64,000 nucleotides of DNA from the NCBI GenBank assembly GCA_934700615.1, contig CAKUXR010000005.1, positions 1-64,000 on the forward strand. Direction: 5' to 3'. The notes under the pieces were generated by a model, which saw only the letters and a program-made list of their open reading frames with translations, did not search any database and was not told the DNA's origin. This DNA is from an uncultured Bacteroidales bacterium. Its GTDB lineage: Bacteria > Bacteroidota > Bacteroidia > Bacteroidales > UBA932. Made by a program: the position numbers and the translations under genes. Shown here one piece after another: positions 44,654 to 52,261 of this stretch. Position 1 is the stretch's first letter. Every line of letters starts with the position of its first letter.

Positions 44654-45115
44654 CTACTCGTGTGTAGCGAAACGCTGCTCTGCGAGTTTTTCGAATTTTG
44701 TACCCGGACGGCCGTAATTGGCATAAGGGAATATGGAGATTCCACCACGAGGAGTGAAAAGACCTGTTACTTCAATGTATTTCGGGTCCATCAATTTGAT
44801 AAGGTCTTTCATGATTTTGTTTACGCAATCCTCGTGGAAGTCTCCATGATTACGGAAACTGAAAAGATAGAGTTTCAGGCTCTTGCTCTCGACCATTTTC
44901 ACGTCAGGGATATAGCTGATACGTATTTCAGCGAAGTCCGGCTGGCCCGTGATAGGACAGAGACTTGTGAATTCAGGGCAATTGAATCTTACCCAATAGT
45001 CGTTTTCCTGATGCTTGTTTATGAAGGTCTCCAGAACTTCCGGAGCGTAATCCATCTTGTATTCGGATTTATGACCCAAGGAGTGCAGTCCTTCCTGTTC
45101 TCTTTCTTTATTCAT
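44654..45115 (-). CDS. queF: NADPH-dependent 7-cyano-7-deazaguanine reductase QueF
   Basis: Reduces preQ0 to preQ1 in queuosine synthesis. The short YkvM-type form of 153 residues has catalytic Cys53 (FTSLCPITGQPD) with Asp60, and the QueF signature ESKSLKLYLFSFRNHG at 76-91, followed by FHEDCVN. It is encoded after the queuosine-precursor transporter gene on the same strand, with an 81-bp gap holding a hairpin. The stop is 3 bp from that of hutI. Confidence 0.96.
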   Translation of the reverse strand: MNKEREQEGLHSLGHKSEYKMDYAPEVLETFINKHQENDYWVRFNCPEFTSLCPITGQPDFAEIRISYIPDVKMVESKSLKLYLFSFRNHGDFHEDCVNKIMKDLIKLMDPKYIEVTGLFTPRGGISIFPYANYGRPGTKFEKLAEQRFATHE

Positions 45116-45143
45116 TTGAAGTATTTGTTAAATGTGACAGTTA

Positions 45144-45179
45144 CTCCGTCTTCAGGTGCGCAGGCATCCGGAGACGGAG
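45144..45179 (-). terminator. Hairpin between transporter and queF
   Basis: CTCCGTCT/AGACGGAG, an 8-bp stem around a 20-base inner segment, lies between the two genes; no strong T-run. Probably intercistronic rather than a full stop. Confidence 0.4.
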
Positions 45180-45196
45180 AATTATTTGATTACCAA

Positions 45197-45874
45197 TTAG
45201 ATATCGTAAACGCGGAACGGATTGTACGAGATATTCTCGTCGAATGTGTCGATGCCTTCACAGCGTTTGAGGGCTTTCACCACCTGTATCGTGACAGGAA
45301 GGATGAGAATCTCGTAGCATACCTTGAAAGTAACCTGAGCGATGAGCATTGTCGCCAATGACCTGATGTCCGCGCCCCAGAAGACGATAGGCATAAAGAG
45401 CAATGAATCAAGGGTTTCTCCTGCTACGGATGAGAGGATTGCACGTCCTGAGAAGCCTTTGCCTTTAGTGGCAATTTTCATGCGGCTCATGACGAAGGCG
45501 TTCATGGTAGAGCCTGCGAGGAAGGCGAGGAGGGATGCGAAGGCTACACGTGGTGCCATGCTGAACACGTAGTCGAAGTGCTCACCGCCGTCCCAGAATG
45601 ATGCAGCCGGAAGCCATGAGACGATCTGTCCCATGATGGCTACGAAGAAGTTCATCGCAAAGGCGGTCCAGATTACGAGTCTGGCTTTGCGGTATCCCCA
45701 TACTTCTGCAAAGCAGTCGTTCAGGATGTAAGAAATTGGGAAAATGATTACTGCGCCGGGGAGCGTGATGCTGCCCATTGCGAAGACCTTTGTTGCAAAA
45801 AGGTTGGATGCTATCAGGCATACTATAAACAGTACGGCCATCAGCATGAAAACTACTGATACTTTTTTATTCAT
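45197..45874 (-). CDS. yhhQ: Queuosine precursor transporter (YhhQ/DUF165 family)
   Basis: An inner-membrane transporter of the YhhQ family, which takes up preQ0/preQ1 for queuosine. Six hydrophobic segments fit. Family marks are FPISYILNDCFAEVWGYRKAR near residue 45 and the SSVAGETLDSLLFMPIVFWG block near 150. ATG 45874 is chosen because it starts the basic leader MNKK before the first membrane segment; the upstream ATG at 45907 adds 11 residues in the structured leader. Pairing with queF supports the function. Confidence 0.92.
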   Translation of the reverse strand: MNKKVSVVFMLMAVLFIVCLIASNLFATKVFAMGSITLPGAVIIFPISYILNDCFAEVWGYRKARLVIWTAFAMNFFVAIMGQIVSWLPAASFWDGGEHFDYVFSMAPRVAFASLLAFLAGSTMNAFVMSRMKIATKGKGFSGRAILSSVAGETLDSLLFMPIVFWGADIRSLATMLIAQVTFKVCYEILILPVTIQVVKALKRCEGIDTFDENISYNPFRVYDI

Positions 45875-45910
45875 GTCTTGTTTTTTAAGTGGTTTCCTAG
45901 AATACACTAT
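45875..45910 (-). promoter_or_regulatory. Possible preQ1-I-like riboswitch
   Basis: Directly before the transporter ATG the minus strand reads AGTG, then TATTCTAGGAAAC, CACT, and an A-rich tail TAAAAAACAAGA. This recalls preQ1-I aptamers: a short stem, a loop with TTCTAG and an A-rich tail that folds back over the ribosome site. The stem is only 4-5 bp and the expected loop-tail pairing is weak, so this is a suggestion based mainly on location before queuosine genes. Confidence 0.3.
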
Positions 45911-45917
45911 ATATATT

Positions 45918-46065
45918 GGGACGCTGTCCCAAACCCTGTCGCTCCGCGCGCCCTATCATCCTACACGTATTTGCTCCCGCAAATACCCGGACCCGGGCGG
46001 TCGTCTGATGACGACTTCGAGTTTTACAAACTCTCAAAGGCGAAGCCGACCTTTGAAAATCGGCC
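45918..46065 (-). other. Highly structured leader/intergenic region before transporter gene
   Basis: Four hairpins in 150 bp: GGGAC/GTCCC (45918-45930), GTATTTGC-TCCC-GCAAATAC (45967-45986), GTCGTC-TGAT-GACGAC (46000-46015), and two mutually exclusive stems, TCAAAGG/CCTTTGA (46034-46056) versus GCCGA/TCGGC (46046-46065). No open frame is present. It lies between the prfA stop and the transporter start, both on the minus strand. Confidence 0.6.
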
Positions 46066-46088
46066 ACGCCTATGATATTGTCTGAAAT

Positions 46089-47189
46089 TTATTCTTCGTC
46101 CTCGCCTGCTGCCTTGAGACGCTCGGCGTTCTCGGCAATCTGCAGCTGGTCGATACACTCCTGGATGTCACCATCCATGAAAGCAGGAAGATTGTACATT
46201 GACCAGTTGATACGGTGGTCGGTCACACGTGACTGAGGATAGTTGTAAGTACGGATCTTTGCAGAACGGTCACCGGTAGATACCATGGTCTTACGCTTTG
46301 CAGCGATACCGTCGAGATACTTCTGGTGCTCCATATTGTAGAGACGTGTACGGAGCTCCTCCAATGCCCTGTCGAAGTTCTTCAGCTGGGAACGCTCCTC
46401 CTGGCACTGGACTACGATACCTGACGGAATATGGGTAAGACGAACCGCGGAATAAGTCGTGTTCACACCCTGACCACCAGGACCGGAAGAACAGAAAGTA
46501 TCCTTGCGGATATCGTTCATATCCAGGTCAATGTCAAATTCATCCGCCTCAGGGAATACTGCCACTGACGCTGCAGAAGTCTGGATACGGCCCTGTGTCT
46601 CGGTCTGAGGCACACGCTGTACACGGTGCACGCCTGACTCATATTTCATGGTTCCGTAAACGCCGTCAGCACAAGACAGTTTGAAGACAATCTGCTTGAA
46701 ACCGCCTGATGTTCCTGGAGCCTGGTCAGTAATCTCGAGTTTCCAGCCCTTGCGCTCAGCAAACTTTGAATACATTCTGAAAAGGTCACCGGCGAAAATA
46801 GCAGCCTCATCGCCACCTGTACCGCCACGGATTTCGACCATAGCATTCTTGCTGTCATCCGGGTCAGAAGGAATGAGAAGAAGCTTGATATTCTGCTCCA
46901 TATCCGGAAGTTTCGGCTCAATCTCGGAAATCTCCTCGCGGGCCATCTCCTTCAGGTCCTCATCTTTTTCATTGGCCATGATGTCCTTGGCTGAAGCAAG
47001 TTCATCCACCATTTTCTTGTATTCAAGTCCGGCCTTGATGATAGGTTCCAGTTCCTTGTAATCCTTGTTCAGCTGAACATATTTCTTCATGTCCGACATG
47101 ACTGCCGGATCAGAGAGCTGGTTCTGCAGCGATGTGAATTTGTCCTGAAGGCTCAGAACCTTTTCGAGCAATGAATTCTTTTCTGCCAT
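46089..47189 (-). CDS. prfA: Peptide chain release factor 1
   Basis: Ends translation at UAA and UAG codons. The GGQ motif that triggers peptide release is at residues 238-240 (SSGPGGQGVNTTYSAVR), and the codon-reading region RVPQTETQGRIQTSA has the P-x-T form of RF1 rather than the SPF of RF2. The N-terminal coiled coil (about 1-105) and the length of 366 residues are normal. It is upstream of the transporter-queF pair on the same strand, 215 bp away. Confidence 0.96.
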   Translation of the reverse strand: MAEKNSLLEKVLSLQDKFTSLQNQLSDPAVMSDMKKYVQLNKDYKELEPIIKAGLEYKKMVDELASAKDIMANEKDEDLKEMAREEISEIEPKLPDMEQNIKLLLIPSDPDDSKNAMVEIRGGTGGDEAAIFAGDLFRMYSKFAERKGWKLEITDQAPGTSGGFKQIVFKLSCADGVYGTMKYESGVHRVQRVPQTETQGRIQTSAASVAVFPEADEFDIDLDMNDIRKDTFCSSGPGGQGVNTTYSAVRLTHIPSGIVVQCQEERSQLKNFDRALEELRTRLYNMEHQKYLDGIAAKRKTMVSTGDRSAKIRTYNYPQSRVTDHRINWSMYNLPAFMDGDIQECIDQLQIAENAERLKAAGEDEE

Positions 47190-47271
47190 ATATATTATTC
47201 TGTTTTTCTTCTTAAACCGTCCGGTAATCCGTCACGTCAGCATTGACATAAACCCAGACAAACGCATTGAT

Positions 47272-48390
47272 TTACAGCGACTTGACGTAGCAGCGTCTGC
47301 GCATGTACAACTCGTGTTCGTATTTTCCCCAGACATTGACCGCGCTGTTCGTCTCGATCTGCGGGTTAGAAATCGCGTATCTTGTCTTCGCCGCCTGATA
47401 CTTGTCAGACATCGAGCAGTGGAAAATCGCGCTCACTCCCTTGTTCTGCCACTTCGGAACTGCACCGTTCAGCATAAGGTCCACTGCCTCGTAATTGTGC
47501 ATCGCCTTCAGCAGATGGAACCATCCGAACGGGAAGAGGTGTCCCTTGGCTTTCTGCAGGGCCCCCGAAATGCTCGGGAATGCTATTCCGAACGCTACCA
47601 GTTCATTGTTCTCGTCGAGGACAATGCTGCTGACCTTGTCTGAGATGAACGGCATCGAGACTTTCGCCTCGTGCTCGATTTCCTTCTCGGTAAACGGAAT
47701 GAAGTTATAGACCGCTGCCGCGAAACTTTCATTGTAAACCTTGAAGAAATACTTCACCATCTCCTTGTCTTTCTTGAGCTTGCTCAGAAGCCCCTCATGG
47801 AGGTTGTATCTTTCCTTCAGCATGCCGGCAATCCTTACCATCTTGTCCTGAACGCCCTGACATGCATCCATCTTGTACTGAAGCCAGTCGCACTCCTTCT
47901 CATAGCCGAGTGCGGTCACGAAGTCATTGTAATAAGGGAAGTTATAGAGGCAGTTGAACGGAGGGACATTCTCAAATCCTTCCACCAGCATACCCTGCTT
48001 TCCCAATGTATTGTAATACAGCGGTCCGTGAATTTCCGTCATGCCGTTCTCTTTCGCCCAGGCCTCCGCCGTGCCGATGAGAAGACGGGCCACTTCAATG
48101 TCATTGATCGTGTCAAACCAGCCGAAACGGGCCCTTTTCTTGTTGTAAAGCTCATTGTATCGCGGATTTATCATAGCACAGATACGGCCCACGACTTTAT
48201 TTCCGTCCATGACCATCCACAACTTATGCTTACAATAATCCAATGCCGGATCTTTCGTCAGGCTGAACACCTGATCCGAATGAAGGGCAGGCACATACTG
48301 CTTACAGTCCTTATATAACTCGTCAGGGAACTTGATGAATTTTTTCAAGTCTTTCTTCCCGCTGACTTCGACAATATTATATTTCGACAT
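47272..48390 (-). CDS. GNAT-fold N-acetyltransferase-like protein (YghO-type)
   Basis: A cytoplasmic protein of about 372 residues that resembles the YghO family of GNAT-fold proteins: FIKFPDELYKDCKQYVPALHSD near the start, then VVGRICAMINPRYNE, FGWFDTIND and the EIHGPLYYNTLGKQGMLVEGF block. Its function is not known. ATG 48390 is chosen because a -7 box (TAAATTTG, 48414-48421) sits upstream of it but downstream of the ATG at 48480. It stands alone between prfA and a repeat-rich gap. Confidence 0.75.
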   Translation of the reverse strand: MSKYNIVEVSGKKDLKKFIKFPDELYKDCKQYVPALHSDQVFSLTKDPALDYCKHKLWMVMDGNKVVGRICAMINPRYNELYNKKRARFGWFDTINDIEVARLLIGTAEAWAKENGMTEIHGPLYYNTLGKQGMLVEGFENVPPFNCLYNFPYYNDFVTALGYEKECDWLQYKMDACQGVQDKMVRIAGMLKERYNLHEGLLSKLKKDKEMVKYFFKVYNESFAAAVYNFIPFTEKEIEHEAKVSMPFISDKVSSIVLDENNELVAFGIAFPSISGALQKAKGHLFPFGWFHLLKAMHNYEAVDLMLNGAVPKWQNKGVSAIFHCSMSDKYQAAKTRYAISNPQIETNSAVNVWGKYEHELYMRRRCYVKSL

Positions 48391-48413
48391 ACATCTGGTT
48401 TTAGTACAGTCTG

Positions 48414-48421
48414 CAAATTTA
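48414..48421 (-). promoter_or_regulatory. -7 box of GNAT-like gene
   Basis: TAAATTTG on the minus strand, 23 bp before the chosen start codon; -33 not recognisable. Confidence 0.45.
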
Positions 48422-48988
48422 ACAATATTTTGGCGAAAAATAAAACCGGAATTAAGTGAGCCGGGCGCGGCGGATGACATTGATATAACTCATTGACGGT
48501 CAATGCTTCCAAAATCCGCAATCCGCCGACCCCTTCTGGCGCGCGGTTACGTGCCAGCCGGAGTATTGATATCGGCAAGCGTTTCCGGAGTTAAGTCGGT
48601 TGTCGGGACGGCGCCACATTGGTTTTTGCAATAGTTTGATTTATAGGGCGTTGTGAAATTCGGTGTGGATTAGTGATCAAAAAATCTTCGGTAATCCACG
48701 CTTAAAATAATTGATACTTGATTATCAATGTGTTACAGGGATAGCCGTGGCGTCGTCCCGCCTGCCGGAATTCGTCACGGCCGGATGACTGCAAAATTCC
48801 GTGGGTAGCCACGCGACATGGCCACTCAGATGTGCCTGTGGCATATTGTTATGGCAGAACCACTATATAAAAGGCACCCTTTGCCACGTCAAATGTCACT
48901 GGGGCATTGTCAATGTCATAAAGGCGTAGACAACCGCGGAAATCCATGACATATCAGGGAAGCGTTGCCAGTCACGACATCGTTTGTT

Positions 48989-49147
48989 GTCAGGTGGTGC
49001 GGTACGGCGGAACTCACTCCGCTGCGCTCCGTTCGGCCCTCCTACCGTTTCCTGCGTCCTCGCTCCCGCGAGAACTTGTCTCCGGCAGGCACCTCCCACT
49101 TCCCGAGGCCGTGGGTTGGCCACGTCCGCCGTCCCGCACCACCTGAC
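48989..49147. mobile_element. MITE-like or palindromic element with 23-bp inverted ends
   Basis: GTCAGGTGGTGCGG-ACGGCGG-type ends at 48989-49011 and 49125-49147 match as inverted repeats in 22 of 23 positions. The roughly 110 bp between them contain smaller hairpins (CTCGCTCCCGCGAG at 49059-49072) and no gene. The form fits a miniature transposable element; its parent element is unknown. Confidence 0.6.
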
Positions 49148-49205
49148 GGACGACATGGCGATGAAGAGTAACTTCACCCTTGAAAAACGGTGTAAGAAAA
49201 CGCCA

Positions 49206-49271
49206 TTTTTTACCCCGTTTCAGAAAATTGAAACAAACGGGGTAAAAACAAGCCTATTTTTACCCCGTTTG
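49206..49271 (+). promoter_or_regulatory. Three-arm TTTTTACCCCGTTT repeat (alternative hairpins)
   Basis: TTTTTACCCCGTTT (49207-49220) is followed by its reverse complement (49235-49248) and by a second direct copy (49257-49270). The middle arm can pair with either outer arm; the 2-3 stem is longer (about 17 bp with flanks). This is the geometry of an attenuator or a repeat decay product. It lies 157 bp before the DUF2147 gene. Confidence 0.55.
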
Positions 49272-49427
49272 TCCGATACTCGGATACGGTCATCTGTACG
49301 GGCGCGGTTTTTGCGTGATGCATGTCCCCGTCGGGCCCAGTGATGGTTCACATCATATGGAAATCCGGGGATTCCGACAGGAACAGCGGCTCAGCAGAGG
49401 CCGCATAGTATTGTAATTTAAAACATT

Positions 49428-49853
49428 ATGAAAATGAAAAAATTGATCATTTCGGCCATATTGGTACTCTGTACTGTCATGGCTTTCGCGCAGACAAATG
49501 ACGCGGACAGAATTCTGGGAACCTACTTGTCAGAAAACAAGACCGGCAAGGTGGAAGTCACCAAGCAGAACGGCAAATATATCGGAACACTTGTCTGGAC
49601 ATCTATCGAGGGCGCAAAAGATGAAAAGAATCCGGATGCTTCTCTGAAAAAAAGGACACTCAAGGGCGTTGTCATCCTGAAAGACATGACCTACGACAAC
49701 GGCATCTGGAAGAACGGCACCATCTATGACCCTGAAAGCGGAAACACCTACAAGGCCACAATCAAACTGAAGTCTGACGGAAATCTTACTTTACGCGGAT
49801 ATATCGGAGTTCCTGCACTTGGCAGAAACTCCGTCTGGACCAGAACAAAATAA
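49428..49853 (+). CDS. Secreted DUF2147 protein
   Basis: A 141-residue exported protein with a cleavable signal (MAFAQ near residue 22). The mature part is a DUF2147 domain: RILGTYLSENKTGKVEVTK, then IGTLVW, KGVVILKDM, GIWKNGTIYDPESG and LRGYIG. Such proteins are small beta-barrel proteins of unknown role in the periplasm. ATG 49434 is an alternative start that removes two residues. It stands alone between the repeat-rich gap and the convergent mazG gene. Confidence 0.85.
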   Translation: MKMKKLIISAILVLCTVMAFAQTNDADRILGTYLSENKTGKVEVTKQNGKYIGTLVWTSIEGAKDEKNPDASLKKRTLKGVVILKDMTYDNGIWKNGTIYDPESGNTYKATIKLKSDGNLTLRGYIGVPALGRNSVWTRTK

Positions 49854-49908
49854 TGCAAGTTTCGCAAGCGCGAAACACCGTTTTTGGAGACCTCTGGGCG
49901 AGAGTAAG

Positions 49909-49930
49909 TCCCTTCCCCGAGGGGAGGGAT
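49909..49930. repeat. REP-like hairpin CCTTCCCCGAGGGGAGGG
   Basis: A GC-rich palindromic hairpin between convergent genes. A near-identical core (CCTCCCCGAGGGGAGG) occurs at 59565-59582 beside pgi, so this is probably a dispersed intergenic repeat that may also act as a terminator. Confidence 0.5.
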
Positions 49931-49995
49931 TTAGAGTGAGGGTAACGTACACAAGAAAAAGCGCGTGGGCCTTGGGCATTCGTCCGAGAGCCGAA

Positions 49996-50850
49996 CTACA
50001 GGCCTTTGGCCTTGGCCTCATCCCAGATTTCATCCATCTCGGCAAGTGTCATGTCGGTAAGATTGCGACCCTGACGGATGGTATGCTCCTCCAGATAAGT
50101 GAAACGGCGACGGAACTTGTCGCAGGCACGGTTCAGAGCAGTATCGGGATTCAGGCCATAGAGTCTGGCAGCATTGACAACAGCAAACATGAAGTCCCCG
50201 AGTTCTTCTTCTGCGCGGTCACGGGCAGAACCAGGAGTCGGGGTTTTCGTATATCCGGCAGGCACGGTGTCGCCGAGGTCCTCCTCCGCTGACATAGACT
50301 CAAGCTCTGCCTGGAACTCGCCCTGCTCCTCCTTCACCTTGTCCCAGACCTGTGACGGACGCTCCCAGTCGAAGCCCACTCCCCTCGCCTTGTCCTGCAT
50401 CGAATACGCCTTGAGAATCGGCGGCAGCGAATCCGGAACACCTGAAAGGATGCGTTTATTCCCGCCCTTCTCCTTCATTTTCATCATTTCCCAGTTCTCG
50501 GAAACAGCCTCGGCATCTGCAGCCTGGACATCAGAGAACACATGAGGATGACGGAATGTCATCTTCTCGCACAAGCGCTCCATGACATCTGCCACATCGA
50601 ATTTCGACTGCTCTTCAGCTACTTTGGAATAGAAAACCACATGCAGAAGGATGTCTCCCAGTTCTTTTTCGACATCTTTGTCCTCATGCTTGATGACAGC
50701 ATCACTGAGTTCGTAAACTTCCTCCACAGTAAGCGACCTCAATGTTTCCCAGGTCTGAGCCCCGTTCCATGGGCATTTTTCTCTGAGTTTGTCCATAATG
50801 TCCAGCACGCGGCCGAACTGTGCAAGTTTTTCTTCTCTAGTGTGTGCCAT
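49996..50850 (-). CDS. mazG: Nucleoside triphosphate pyrophosphohydrolase MazG
   Basis: Hydrolyses (d)NTPs to monophosphates and pyrophosphate, a house-cleaning function. Two MazG domains are visible: residues about 10-110 with CPWNGAQTWETLRSLTVEEVYE and EKELGDILLHVVFYS, and about 160-270 with EEQGEFQAEL and EEELGDFMFAVVNAARLYG. The link in the second domain holds an insert of about 25 residues (GDTVPAGYTKTPTPG). With about 284 residues it is slightly longer than E. coli MazG (263). ATG 50850 is preferred over 50862. Confidence 0.94.
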   Translation of the reverse strand: MAHTREEKLAQFGRVLDIMDKLREKCPWNGAQTWETLRSLTVEEVYELSDAVIKHEDKDVEKELGDILLHVVFYSKVAEEQSKFDVADVMERLCEKMTFRHPHVFSDVQAADAEAVSENWEMMKMKEKGGNKRILSGVPDSLPPILKAYSMQDKARGVGFDWERPSQVWDKVKEEQGEFQAELESMSAEEDLGDTVPAGYTKTPTPGSARDRAEEELGDFMFAVVNAARLYGLNPDTALNRACDKFRRRFTYLEEHTIRQGRNLTDMTLAEMDEIWDEAKAKGL

Positions 50851-50943
50851 TGTCAATGTCATTAAAAATCACAGCCGGGAATTCCAATCCCGTACATCCA
50901 TGCAAAATTAGCAAGATTCCTCAAGAATGCCACCGGGCAAACT

Positions 50944-50980
50944 AAAAAAGATGCCGGCGGAATAAAATCCGCCAGCATCT
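50944..50980 (-). terminator. Terminator of locus 2 operon
   Basis: GATGCCGGCGGA/TCCGCCAGCATC stem with a 6-base loop, followed on the minus strand by TTTTTT, 33 bp after the LamG lipoprotein stop. Confidence 0.85.
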
Positions 50981-51012
50981 TCATATCTGATTATGATAGT
51001 TTTGTCAAACTA

Positions 51013-52236
51013 TTACCATGGTGTTGCTACATCCTCACTTGATACGTTCTCAACCCAAGTGAAATTCTTGTTTGTATGCAAGTGGTGATGATCGCCAGCA
51101 AGGTTCTTGAAGATCTTATTGGTCTCATCATAGTTACTTCTGGAAATTCTCCAGTAGCCGATAAGTCCCTTGCTGTTAGGAGAAACAGACTTGATACTAT
51201 TGGCAATCTGATCTGCCGACCTAGCAAAATCCCATACGCGGATTTCGTTGGTCATTACCTGACATCCCCACCAAGGGCCGTCACCTGGAGCCCAATAACC
51301 GTTGCTACCACCGACTCCCATAAATGACATATTAGGGAACTGTCCTCCATTAACAACGCTTGTTGGGAAGTCCTTTCTACCTGCAAATGAGCCGTTTACG
51401 TAAATCGAAATAAAAGTACCATCGAAGGTAACTGCATAGTGCTGCCACTTGTTAGGTTCGATAGCGATGGTAGGGTTAAGGTAGCCACCGATACCCTGGA
51501 ACTGAACCAGCGAATGTGCTTTGAAACCATTCTCATCATGCTGAGGATCCTCAAAGCGGGCCATAAACTCCTTACCGTCAGGATTGCTGAAGAACACGTC
51601 TCTATTACGATTGCCGGTATTGGAAACCTGGAAACGCATCTCTATTGTAAACTGAGGGATGCTCAAAGCCTCATCAGTCCTAAGTCCGGAAGCGCCATTG
51701 AATTTAGGCAAATCATCTACGATTGCAGACGAAATCACATATACATAAGAACTGGTACGTCCTGTAACATCTGCATTGCCTGAAACCTTTTCCATGCGGA
51801 GAGGCAGTGCAAATGGTGTTCCCACAAGCTCCAGAGGAAGAGGATCAATAGAGATAATGAATGGTTCCTGAGAGCACTTTCCTGCCGGTATCGTTATAGA
51901 AGACTCCAGATGAACAAGTTCCTCCGGAAGAGCATCATAACTGGTACCTTCCGCTTCATTGAACTTTTCAAGCATATCCTTATCAACTACAAGACGATAC
52001 TCTGCATCAGCATCACTCTTATCTGTCAATGATGGTGTAAGTGCAAGATTAGTTACTGTCGAGCCAAGTGTCACGACACTATTAGCAATACCAGGTGTAG
52101 AATTGCTCTCTACAAGGTAGGCATGAACTCCGAGCTCGTCCCCCATAGTTCCTGCTGCGCCATATTCTGCATCATTGCAACTGCATGCAGCCATAGCCAT
52201 AAGTACAAGAGCACCGTATTTATAAATATTTTTCAT
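51013..52236 (-). CDS. DUF1735/LamG-domain surface lipoprotein (locus 2)
   Basis: A lipoprotein (lipobox AACSC) with a DUF1735-like beta domain (about 30-165; YLVESNSTPGIANSVVTLG) and a C-terminal concanavalin/LamG-type domain (about 175-380; FTIEMRFQVS, WQHYAVTFDGTFISIYVNG, EIRVWDFARSADQI). Such proteins are surface glycan-binding proteins in GH18-containing Sus loci. It is the last gene of locus 2, 25 bp after the GH18 gene. Binding of the same glycan as the GH18 enzyme is the likely job. Confidence 0.85.
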   Translation of the reverse strand: MKNIYKYGALVLMAMAACSCNDAEYGAAGTMGDELGVHAYLVESNSTPGIANSVVTLGSTVTNLALTPSLTDKSDADAEYRLVVDKDMLEKFNEAEGTSYDALPEELVHLESSITIPAGKCSQEPFIISIDPLPLELVGTPFALPLRMEKVSGNADVTGRTSSYVYVISSAIVDDLPKFNGASGLRTDEALSIPQFTIEMRFQVSNTGNRNRDVFFSNPDGKEFMARFEDPQHDENGFKAHSLVQFQGIGGYLNPTIAIEPNKWQHYAVTFDGTFISIYVNGSFAGRKDFPTSVVNGGQFPNMSFMGVGGSNGYWAPGDGPWWGCQVMTNEIRVWDFARSADQIANSIKSVSPNSKGLIGYWRISRSNYDETNKIFKNLAGDHHHLHTNKNFTWVENVSSEDVATPW

Positions 52237-52261
52237 GTTATTCTAATTTAAATTTTCAATA

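Larger units (their letters stand above)
48422..49427. other. 1-kb gene-free gap rich in repeats
   Basis: No convincing gene. It holds a CATTGACGGTCAATG palindrome (48491-48505), a further GTCAATG (48909), a MITE-like element (48989-49147) and a three-arm repeat (49206-49271). Open frames through the MITE exist on both strands but give low-complexity Arg/Pro/Ser translations. Confidence 0.6.

Noticed and set aside
48984..49343. Plus-strand frame of 119 codons across the MITE-like element and three-arm repeat
   Set aside because: It starts inside an inverted repeat, is Arg/Pro/Ser-rich, has no promoter and overlaps equally long frames in other phases.
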